Assembly (NCBI GenBank): GCA_032128395.1
Contig: JAQBGV010000039.1
Span: forward strand, 1-5,509
DNA length: 5,509 bases
DNA from: JAQBGV01 sp032128395
GTDB taxonomy: Bacteria; Planctomycetota; UBA8108; UBA1146
Direction of reading: 5' to 3'
Part shown: positions 1 through 5,509 of the stretch, piece by piece
Position numbering within the stretch: the stretch's first letter is position 1
Layout of the letters: every line of letters begins with the position of its first letter
The notes under the pieces: generated by a model
Database searches by the model: none
Seen by the model: the letters and a program-made list of their open reading frames with translations, nothing else
What the model was told of the DNA's origin: nothing
Made by a program: the position numbers and the translations under genes

Positions 1-104
1 GCCTTCTCGATGATCGCGGCCTTCCAGCGCGCCGCTGCGAGCGCTCCAGCCAGCGGCTTCCCGGCCTGTCCCGTGCCGATGATGATCGCGTCGTACGAGT
101 CCAT
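1..104 (-). CDS. FAD-dependent pyridine nucleotide-disulfide oxidoreductase-like protein, N-terminus only
   Basis: Thirty-four full codons run off the left edge. They translate as a short beta strand, YDAIIIGTGQAGKPLA (4-19), a helix and a second strand, AAIIEK (29-34). This is the Rossmann fold that binds the ADP part of FAD, with glycines G10, G12 and G15. The GTGQAGKPLA form is one I associate with mercuric-reductase-like and dihydrolipoamide-dehydrogenase-like proteins. The redox Cys-x4-Cys pair that would confirm this, normally about residues 40-50, is outside the window. The ATG at 104-102 is chosen because it places MDSYDAIIIG right at the expected N-terminus; GGGAAG lies upstream as a possible ribosome site. 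It follows aroC by 38 bases on the same strand and may be co-transcribed, but no link to aromatic synthesis is evident. Confidence 0.8.
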   Translation of the reverse strand, partial: MDSYDAIIIGTGQAGKPLAGALAAARWKAAIIEK

Positions 105-121
105 CCTGCGCTTCCCATCCG

Positions 122-138
122 TCCGCGCGATGCGCGAA
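122..138 (-). other. GC-rich hairpin between aroC and the next gene
   Basis: The minus-strand sequence TTCGCGCATCGCGCGGA can fold into a seven-pair stem (one G-U pair) with a three-base loop, five bases after the aroC stop. No run of T follows, so it does not look like a standard intrinsic terminator. It could protect the aroC message end, weaken read-through, or be chance in GC-rich DNA. Confidence 0.4.
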
Positions 139-142
139 CCGC

Positions 143-1228
143 TCAGAGATTCTGCGCCTTGTGCCTGAGATAGTGATCGAGGATCACCAGCGCCGCCATC
201 GCATCGACGATAGGGACCGCGCGCGGCAGGACGCAGGGATCATGACGGCCGCGGGCTTCCAAGGTCTGGCTCTCCCCGGCGGTGTTCACGGTCTGCTGCT
301 TGCGTGAGATCGTAGCGGTGGGCTTGAACGCCACGCGAAACAGAATGTCCTCCCCGTTGGAGATGCCGCCCAGGCACCCCCCCGCGCGGTTGGTGCGCGT
401 TCGGATCTCGCCGGCGTCGTCGGTGTAGATCTCGTCGTTGTGCTCGCTCCCCTTCAGGGTCGATCCCGCGAAACCGGAGCCGATCTCGAACCCCTTCACC
501 GCGTTGATGCCGAGCATCGCGTGTCCGAGCGCCGCCGGGAGTTTCTCGAACACGGGCTCCCCGAGGCCGCGCGGGGCGTTCCGGATCACGCCGCGGATCA
601 CCCCGCCGAGCGAATCGCCGTCGTCCCGGGTCTTCTCGATGTGACGGAGCATCTCCTCGGCTACCTTCGGGTCGGGGCAGCGCACCACGCTCGACTCGAT
701 CTGCTCGGCCGTGACTTCCGAGGGTTCGATCTCGGTTCGGATCGTGCCGACCTGTTCGACGAAGCTCAAGATTTCGACCCCGAGGTGGATCTTCAAGTAC
801 TTCGCCGCGACCGCCCCGGCCGCGACCCGGGCCAGGGTTTCGCGGGCAGAAGAGCGGCCTCCTCCTCGCCAGTCCCGTCGGCCGTACTTCGCCTCGTAGG
901 TGAGGTCGGCATGGGACGGCCGGTACGTCTTCTTGAGTTCCTCGTAATCCAGAGGACGAGCGTCGTGGTTGCGAGCGAGAATCATGATGGGGGTGCCGGT
1001 GGTGCGACCCTCGTGAATCCCCGAGAAGATCTCCACGACATCGGTCTCGGACCGCGGGGTGGTGATCGCGCTCTGGCCGGGGCGACGCCGATCGAGCCAC
1101 GGCTGGAGGTCGGCTACGCTGAGCTCCAGACCCGGTGGGCAACCGTCGATGACCGCGCCGATCCCGCCGCCGTGGGACTCGCCGAACGTGGTGACTCGGA
1201 AGAGCTGTCCGAATGTATTACCCGCCAT
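143..1228 (-). CDS. aroC: Chorismate synthase
   Basis: AroC turns EPSP into chorismate, the last shared step of the pathway, using reduced FMN. The 361 residues match the length of E. coli AroC, and the start MAGNTFGQLFRVTTFGESHG is nearly the same as the E. coli protein. The first family signature is GESHGGGIGAVIDGCPPG (16-33), the second GRSSARETLARVAAGAV (124-140), and the third RHDPCVLPRAVPIVDAM (328-344). In the third, the usual Glu is Asp (D342). H19 and H106 (RPSHADLTY) are the conserved catalytic histidines. GINAVKGFEIGSGF (240-253) and TNRAGGCLGGISNGEDI (279-295) are further core motifs. The ATG lies 11 bases inside the end of aroA, with GGGAG nine bases upstream, so the start is well supported. 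The gene is followed after 38 bases by an oxidoreductase on the same strand. Confidence 0.98.
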   Translation of the reverse strand: MAGNTFGQLFRVTTFGESHGGGIGAVIDGCPPGLELSVADLQPWLDRRRPGQSAITTPRSETDVVEIFSGIHEGRTTGTPIMILARNHDARPLDYEELKKTYRPSHADLTYEAKYGRRDWRGGGRSSARETLARVAAGAVAAKYLKIHLGVEILSFVEQVGTIRTEIEPSEVTAEQIESSVVRCPDPKVAEEMLRHIEKTRDDGDSLGGVIRGVIRNAPRGLGEPVFEKLPAALGHAMLGINAVKGFEIGSGFAGSTLKGSEHNDEIYTDDAGEIRTRTNRAGGCLGGISNGEDILFRVAFKPTATISRKQQTVNTAGESQTLEARGRHDPCVLPRAVPIVDAMAALVILDHYLRHKAQNL

Positions 1229-2513
1229 CGATGTTCACTCCCAGTGCCTCGATGCTCCTCCAGAAACTCGGAAAGGACTTGGTCACGACTTCGGGTTCGT
1301 CGATTTCGATCCCCTCCCCCTGTGCCCCGAGGAGCGCGAACGACATCGCCATCCGATGGTCCCCATAGGTGTGCACCCGAGCGAGCTTCGGGGTGCCGCC
1401 GGAGATCTGGATCGAGTTCGCGGTGATTTCGCTGTCGATCCCGACCCGGGCGAGCTCGGTCCGGAGGGCGTGCAGGCGGTCGGTCTCCTTGTGCGGGAGC
1501 GTCCCGAGTCCGCAGATGCGGGTCTTCCCCTTTGCGACGCTGGCGATGACCGCCAAGGTCTGGGCCGTGTCGGGAAGATTGGACATGTCCACGTCCACTC
1601 CGCGGAGCGCACTCGTCGCGGTGACTTCGATCCAACCGGACCCCTGGTCGTCACCCCGCCGCACCGCGCACCCCATCTCTTCGAGGATCTTGGGAAAGCG
1701 GAGGTCACCCTGAGGAGAGTCGGGGACCAGGTTCTCGACCCGCACTCGGCCTCGGCTCACCGCGGCGAGCCCCCAGAAGTACGAGGCGCCGCTGGCGTCG
1801 CCATCGATCGCGTGGGTTCGAGGACGATACGACCCGGGCTCGACCCGAAACGTGTTTCCCGCTCGGAGCACCGGAACGCCGAACGCCGCCATGCACTCAC
1901 ACGTCATCTCCACGTACGATTCCGAGGTCAGATCGTCCACGATCTCGAGCGTCAGCCCTTCATCGAGGAGGGGAGCGATCATCAGCAGGGCGCTCACGAA
2001 CTGGCTGCTCGTCCGGCCCGAGATCGCGACAGCTCCGCCGCGGAGACGGTCGACCCCAGAGATGCGGAGCGGAGGACACCCGGGCGACCCGAGCTCCTCG
2101 ATCGAGGCGCCCATGGAGCGGAGGGTCTCGACGAGATCCCCGATCGGACGCTCTCGCATCCGAGCGCTGCCGGTGAGGGTGATCCGCGATCCCGACGCCA
2201 GTGCGCAGAGGGGGAGGAGAAAGCGGTACGACGTCCCGGCGGGCCCGAGATCGAGCACGGTGTCCGTGACGGGAGAGCCCCTGGCGGATCCGGTGACGAC
2301 GAGATCAGCCGCAGCGGACTCGATGGCTACCCCGAGGGTCCGCAGCGCTTCGACCAGGCCGACGGAGTCGTCGCTCACCGAGACTCCCTCGAGCACACTC
2401 TCCCCGCTCGCGAGCGAGGCGATGATCAGGGCGCGGTTGGTGTAGCTCTTCGAGCCCGGAATGCGAATGCTGCCGTCCACCGGCCGGGCGCCGGGCCAGA
2501 TCCGAGCGCTCAT
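1218..2513 (-). CDS. aroA: 3-phosphoshikimate 1-carboxyvinyltransferase (EPSP synthase)
   Basis: AroA joins shikimate-3-phosphate and phosphoenolpyruvate to give EPSP, step 6 of the pathway. The predicted protein has 431 residues, close to the E. coli length. Active-site residues visible are K22, S23 and R27 in PGSKSYTNR; RERPIG (120-125); S169, S170 and Q171 in SSQFVSALL; S197 and Y200; D315 in NLPDTAQT; the HKETDR segment (341-346) with catalytic-type E343; DHR (385-387); and K412 in VTKSFP. The loop that reads LGNAGTAMRP in E. coli is LGPAGTSYRF here (89-98): Asn becomes Pro and the Pro at E. coli position 101 becomes Phe. The start is fixed by an ATGA overlap with the aroB stop and by the standard N-terminus before PGSKS. 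A GGGG tract 7-10 bases upstream is a weak ribosome site, so coupling to aroB is likely. The frame extends far upstream but only as a shadow of aroB. Confidence 0.97.
   Translation of the reverse strand: MSARIWPGARPVDGSIRIPGSKSYTNRALIIASLASGESVLEGVSVSDDSVGLVEALRTLGVAIESAAADLVVTGSARGSPVTDTVLDLGPAGTSYRFLLPLCALASGSRITLTGSARMRERPIGDLVETLRSMGASIEELGSPGCPPLRISGVDRLRGGAVAISGRTSSQFVSALLMIAPLLDEGLTLEIVDDLTSESYVEMTCECMAAFGVPVLRAGNTFRVEPGSYRPRTHAIDGDASGASYFWGLAAVSRGRVRVENLVPDSPQGDLRFPKILEEMGCAVRRGDDQGSGWIEVTATSALRGVDVDMSNLPDTAQTLAVIASVAKGKTRICGLGTLPHKETDRLHALRTELARVGIDSEITANSIQISGGTPKLARVHTYGDHRMAMSFALLGAQGEGIEIDEPEVVTKSFPSFWRSIEALGVNIDGG
1238..1242 (-). promoter_or_regulatory. Ribosome binding site of aroC inside the end of aroA
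   Basis: GGGAG on the minus strand lies nine bases before the aroC ATG, within aroA coding sequence. It is the clearest Shine-Dalgarno-like sequence of the operon junctions here. It supports the start that overlaps the aroA end and suggests aroC has its own initiation as well as coupling. Confidence 0.6.
2510..2513 (-). promoter_or_regulatory. ATGA start/stop overlap coupling aroB and aroA
   Basis: Read on the minus strand, the four bases are ATGA: the aroA ATG (2513-2511) shares two bases with the aroB TGA (2512-2510). This arrangement commonly lets a terminating ribosome restart on the next gene. The lack of a strong Shine-Dalgarno sequence before aroA supports coupling here. Confidence 0.85.
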
Positions 2514-3592
2514 CCCACACCCCGCTCGACGCACTCTAGGGCCTCGCGGATGCGCTCGGGCTCCACGTGGCAGTCGATCGCGGCTCGACCGACCGTCTCG
2601 AGGAGGGTCCAAGCGATGGCATCCCCGCGCTTCTTCTTGTCGAGTTGGATCCGCTCGATGACGGCCGCGAGGTCGATGGACTCGGGGATGCTCACGGGCA
2701 GGCCGAACTCCTCGAGTCGCCGGCGGATCTGCGAGATTTCCGGATCGGTGAGACCGACGGCGCGCGAGAGCATCGCTTCCGTGAGCATCCCGAGGCTGAC
2801 CGCTTCTCCGTGCAGAAGGGGCTCGGGTCCTTCGAGCGAGACCGATTCGAGGGCGTGCCCAATCGTGTGTCCGAAGTTCAACGCCTTCCGGATGCCCTCC
2901 TCGCGCTCGTCGCGCACGACGAATCCCGCCTTGATCCCGCACGATCGCACGATCGCTGTCGGGAGCTCGCGATGTCTCGGATCGTCGGCCAGCGCGGCGG
3001 GGAGGGTCGTGAAATATTCGCTGTCCGCGATGAGGCCGTGCTTCAAGATCTCCGCGAAGCCCGCGCGATAGTTGCGCTGGTCGAGTGTCGTCAGTAGTTC
3101 CGGATCGATGAACACCGCGACCGGCTGAGTGATGCAACCGATCAGATTCTTCCCCCCGAGCGCGTTTACGCCTACCTTGCCACCCACGCTCGCGTCGACC
3201 TGGGAGAGCAAGGTGGTGGGGATGGGGAGGAAGTCGATGCCCCGCATGTAGGTACTCGCGGCGAACCCGCCGATGTCTCCGACCACTCCGCCGCCGAGAA
3301 GAACGAGCAGGGAGCTGCGGTCGAGGCCCAGCGCTGCGAGTCGAGACCAGATGGTCTCGACGGTCGCCAGATTCTTCTCGTTCTCTCCGGGTGGTATGAC
3401 GATCGGCTCGGATCCGCCGGACACGAGGCTCTGGATCTCCTCGAGCCAATGGGCGGCCACGTTCTGGTCGGTGAGAAGGGCCACTCGACTGTAGCGGTCG
3501 AAATCGACGACCTCCGGGAGCCGAGCCCGGTGATCGATGGTGATCGTGTACGCCCGCTCCTCGCCCCGGAGGCGGACTTCGACTTCCGGCAT
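2510..3592 (-). CDS. aroB: 3-dehydroquinate synthase
   Basis: AroB converts DAHP to 3-dehydroquinate, step 2 of the shikimate pathway, in the cytoplasm using NAD+ and a divalent metal. The 360-residue length is typical. Visible motifs are PGENEK (68-73), the glycine-rich NAD-binding GGGVVGDIGGF (100-110), PTTLLSQVDASVGGK (125-139), AGFAEILKHGLI (177-188), NFGHTIGHALE (239-249) and HGEAVSLG (261-268). By family comparison E181, H242 and H261 are the metal ligands and H246 a catalytic histidine. I chose the ATG at 3592-3590 because the protein then begins with the normal first strand (MPEVEVRLRG) and starts 14 bases after the stop of the upstream fusion gene. The frame stays open further upstream, but only over that gene. 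An AGGA directly abuts the ATG, too close for a good ribosome site, so translation may depend on coupling to the upstream gene. Confidence 0.97.
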   Translation of the reverse strand: MPEVEVRLRGEERAYTITIDHRARLPEVVDFDRYSRVALLTDQNVAAHWLEEIQSLVSGGSEPIVIPPGENEKNLATVETIWSRLAALGLDRSSLLVLLGGGVVGDIGGFAASTYMRGIDFLPIPTTLLSQVDASVGGKVGVNALGGKNLIGCITQPVAVFIDPELLTTLDQRNYRAGFAEILKHGLIADSEYFTTLPAALADDPRHRELPTAIVRSCGIKAGFVVRDEREEGIRKALNFGHTIGHALESVSLEGPEPLLHGEAVSLGMLTEAMLSRAVGLTDPEISQIRRRLEEFGLPVSIPESIDLAAVIERIQLDKKKRGDAIAWTLLETVGRAAIDCHVEPERIREALECVERGVG

Positions 3593-3606
3593 TCCTGCTG
3601 TTTCGG

Positions 3607-5509
3607 TCAGAGGGTCTTGCCTCGGGCCCGCACGATCGGCTCGAGCTGTTCCATCAGCTGTTCGAAGTCGCTCGCGGTGAGCGCTTGCTCCTTGTCGCAC
3701 AGCGCCTCGGCCGGACGCGGATGGACCTCTACGATCAGCCCGTCGGCGCCCGCGGCAGCCGCCGCCAGCGCGAGCGGGATCACGAGCCCGCGCACTCCCG
3801 CCGCGTGCGACGGATCGACGATGACCGGGAGGTGGGTCCTTTGCTTGAGTACGGGCACCGCGCTGATATCCAGCGTACTCCTCGTGGCCGTCTCGAACGT
3901 CCGGATCCCTCGCTCGCAGAGGATCACCCGCTGGTTCCCTCCCGCCATGATGTACTCCGCGGCGCTCAACAGTTCTGCGATCGTCGCGCTCATCCCCCGT
4001 TTCAGCAAGATCGGTCGGTTGACCGTGCCGAGCTTCTTGAGGAGCGCGAAATTCTGCATGCTCCGGGCTCCGACCTGGAGCGCGTCCGCCTGCAGGGCGA
4101 CCCTATCGACATCCTCTGAACGAAGCACTTCCGTTACATATGGAATCTCGTAGGCGAGCGAGGCTTCCTGGAGCAGATCGAGGCCGGCGAACCCGAGCCC
4201 CTGGAACGAATGGGGGGACGAGCGCGGCTTGAACGCGCCGCCCCGAAGGACCGCGGCCCCCCGCTCCTTGACCAGCGCCGTGCCGTCCATGATCTGGGCA
4301 CGACTCTCGACCGCGCAGGGCCCGGCGATGACCACGAAACGGTCCTCCCCAAAGACGACGTCGCCGATGGAGATGCGGCTCTTGGGCTGGCTCTTCTCGG
4401 CGGGCGGCGGTTCGGAGGCGATGGCGGCTCGCAGCTCGGCCCTGGGTTGCGGGGTGCTGGGTTGCTGGGTGCTGGGCGTCTCTTGGATCGGCGCCTCGCA
4501 CGCGGCCGAGTGGGGAGCGGACTCCACGTCGGCCCGGCGTGGGTAGCAGCCGAGAATCTTGAAGTGATGCGTGTGCGTGCGGACCTCGTCGAGTGCCGCA
4601 ACCACGCGTGGATCCGCGAGATTGCCATCGATGTCCACGTAGAAGAGGTACTCCCACGGCGACTCCGCCTTCGACCGGCTCTCGATCTTGGAGAGGTTGA
4701 TCTTGTTGCGGGAGAAGATCTGGAGGCACTCCGCGAGGGCGCCGAAGCGGTGATTCACGGTGAAGAGGAGCGAGATCTTGGTCGGCATGCGCAGGTCGAT
4801 CGGTTCCGACTCCCGCGCGAGGAGCACGAACCGCGTGATGTTGTTCGCGAGGTCAGCAACGCCGCGCTTCAGGACGCGGAGGCCCAGGCGACCGGCGCTC
4901 TCCTCGGAGGCGATCGCCGCGATCTGGGGATCGCCGCCCGCGAGAACGGACTCGGCGGCGGCCGCGGTGTCGTGGTAGGTCTCGCTCGTGCATCCGTTTT
5001 TCGACCGGAGGAACTGCTGGCACTGTTGGAGCGCGACCGGGTGGGAGCGGATCACCCTCACCGAGTCGAGCGTGCTCTCTGGAAGACCGACGACGCAATG
5101 CTCGATGAGATAGGTTTCCTCGTCGACGATCAGCACCGGTCGGGACGCGAGGAGCTGATAGACATCGTTCAGGCTCCCCGCCAACGTGTTTTCGATGGGG
5201 AGCAGCGCGTAGTCGATCGCCGAGTCCTCCAGCGCATCGACGACCTCTGCGAACGTGCGGTAGCCCTTGCGCTCGAGTGCGGCTTCGCGGCGCGTCGAGA
5301 ACAATTTGGTGAGGGTCAGATCACTGTAGGAGGACGACACACCCTGATATCCGACGCGCAGACGGTCGATCGTGACCTCGTCCGCGCGACGGTCGAGCAG
5401 TCCCTCCTGAACCCGGCGGGAGTACCGCAGGATCTCCCGGAGGAGCCGACCGGCGTGGTAGGTCGAGAGCCCCAGGCTCTCGGCCTGCTCCGCCCAGGCC
5501 GCGCGCACC
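3607..5509 (-). CDS. Chorismate mutase / prephenate dehydratase / ACT / DAHP synthase fusion (5' end outside window)
   Basis: One uninterrupted frame holds what are usually separate enzymes. Residues are numbered from the first codon in the window (5508-5506). Residues 1-42 resemble the last helices of an AroQ chorismate mutase; S30 and Q34 match E. coli Ser84 and Gln88. Residues 50-232 are prephenate dehydratase, with LPIENTLAGS (103-112) and the TRF motif (225-227). Residues 243-322 are an ACT domain with GALA (256-259) and ESRS (276-279), where E. coli PheA has GALV and ESRP. A Pro/Thr/Gln/Ser/Glu/Ala-rich linker (323-378) leads to a type I-beta DAHP synthase (379-633). Its expected metal ligands are C398 (AGPC), H568 (DPSHA), E594 and D605, spaced as in the Thermotoga enzyme; KPRSSPHSFQG (427-437) is the substrate loop. 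The GTG at 5508 is probably an internal Val codon, because the mutase N-terminal helix is missing. The gene ends 14 bases before aroB. The domain calls are firm; how common this fusion is, I cannot say. Confidence 0.95.
   Translation of the reverse strand, partial: VRAAWAEQAESLGLSTYHAGRLLREILRYSRRVQEGLLDRRADEVTIDRLRVGYQGVSSSYSDLTLTKLFSTRREAALERKGYRTFAEVVDALEDSAIDYALLPIENTLAGSLNDVYQLLASRPVLIVDEETYLIEHCVVGLPESTLDSVRVIRSHPVALQQCQQFLRSKNGCTSETYHDTAAAAESVLAGGDPQIAAIASEESAGRLGLRVLKRGVADLANNITRFVLLARESEPIDLRMPTKISLLFTVNHRFGALAECLQIFSRNKINLSKIESRSKAESPWEYLFYVDIDGNLADPRVVAALDEVRTHTHHFKILGCYPRRADVESAPHSAACEAPIQETPSTQQPSTPQPRAELRAAIASEPPPAEKSQPKSRISIGDVVFGEDRFVVIAGPCAVESRAQIMDGTALVKERGAAVLRGGAFKPRSSPHSFQGLGFAGLDLLQEASLAYEIPYVTEVLRSEDVDRVALQADALQVGARSMQNFALLKKLGTVNRPILLKRGMSATIAELLSAAEYIMAGGNQRVILCERGIRTFETATRSTLDISAVPVLKQRTHLPVIVDPSHAAGVRGLVIPLALAAAAAGADGLIVEVHPRPAEALCDKEQALTASDFEQLMEQLEPIVRARGKTL
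4442..4476 (-). repeat. Short tandem repeat encoding the linker between the ACT and DAHP synthase domains
   Basis: On the coding strand two 15-base units, CCCAGCACCCAGCAA (4476-4462) and CCCAGCACCCCGCAA (4461-4447), differ at one base. A partial third copy, CCCAG, follows (4446-4442). They encode PSTQQ-PSTPQ-P, residues 345-355 of the fusion. Inside the first unit there is also a 7/8-base sub-period, CCCAGCA/CCCAGCAA. Adding or losing a 15-mer would keep the frame; losing a 7- or 8-mer would shift it and remove the DAHP synthase. The plus (template) strand carries five G-tracts (4444-4446, 4451-4454, 4459-4461, 4467-4469, 4474-4476) separated by 4-5 bases, which fits the usual G-quadruplex pattern. 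Confidence 0.85.

Noticed and set aside
122..138. Hairpin after aroC as an intrinsic terminator
   Set aside because: There is no T-run after the stem, and the next gene follows at once on the same strand. I kept it only as a hairpin of unknown role.
440..1426. A 328-codon plus-strand open frame opposite aroC
   Set aside because: It is a mirror of the aroC codons, with no recognisable fold or start context; aroC on the other strand is certain.
1059..3071. A 670-codon open frame on the plus strand antisense to aroC, aroA and aroB
   Set aside because: It lies wholly opposite three confirmed genes, its translation is rich in Arg, Pro and Ser with no recognisable domain, and long antisense frames are expected in GC-rich DNA with biased third positions.
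2514..3449. Upstream in-frame extension of aroA to a 743-residue protein
   Set aside because: The extra part overlaps aroB in another frame and is Arg/His/Pro-rich. Homology to EPSP synthase begins only at the ATG at 2513.
3593..3700. A longer aroB start inside the end of the fusion gene
   Set aside because: The added 36 residues match nothing in the AroB family and overlap the DAHP synthase C-terminus. The ATG at 3592 gives a standard 360-residue protein.
4103..4729. Alternative minus-strand frames within the ACT-linker-DAHP synthase region
   Set aside because: Their translations are low-complexity Arg/Pro/Ser/Ala sequence; the main frame is a continuous match to known domains.
5506..5508. 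GTG as the true start of the fusion protein
   Set aside because: It would leave a mutase without its first helix and catalytic residues; the frame is still open at the edge, so the start is most likely outside the window.

Overview
The window is a tightly packed stretch of a GC-rich bacterial chromosome (60-base lines I counted were about 58% and 72% G+C). Every gene I can support lies on the minus strand, so it reads from right to left. It holds most of an aromatic amino acid (shikimate/phenylalanine) operon, plus the first 34 codons of an unrelated oxidoreductase at the left edge. No mobile element, RNA gene or CRISPR array is visible, and the longest non-coding gap is 38 bases.

Layout in transcription order. 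(1) 5509-3607: a large fusion protein, cut at its 5' end by the window edge. It carries the end of an AroQ-type chorismate mutase, a complete prephenate dehydratase, an ACT domain, a Pro/Thr/Gln/Ser linker and a complete type I-beta DAHP synthase. (2) 3592-2510: aroB, 3-dehydroquinate synthase. (3) 2513-1218: aroA, EPSP synthase, starting in an ATGA overlap with aroB. (4) 1228-143: aroC, chorismate synthase, starting 11 bases inside the end of aroA. (5) 104-1: the N-terminus of an FAD/NAD(P)-dependent disulfide-reductase-like protein, after a 38-base gap with a GC-rich hairpin.

Functionally, the fusion catalyses the entry step of the shikimate pathway (DAHP synthase) and also the two steps after chorismate on the phenylalanine branch (mutase and dehydratase). 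AroB, AroA and AroC supply intermediate steps 2, 6 and 7. Dehydroquinate dehydratase, shikimate dehydrogenase, shikimate kinase and TyrA are not in the window. The most notable feature is that the first and last parts of the pathway sit on one polypeptide, with the phenylalanine-sensing ACT domain between them. This suggests that phenylalanine could control both ends through one sensor.

Taxonomy is uncertain. The AroA active-site loop (GPAGTSYRF) and the AroC segment ISNGEDILFRVAFKPTATI remind me of Bacteroidota/FCB-type enzymes, while the base composition is far higher in G+C than typical Bacteroidota. A high-GC lineage allied to the FCB group, or another little-studied phylum, would fit, but this is inference from memory of motifs.

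Apart from the fusion, its repeat-encoded linker and a few active-site substitutions, the genes look like ordinary housekeeping genes. I see no evidence of an unknown defence or mobile system here.
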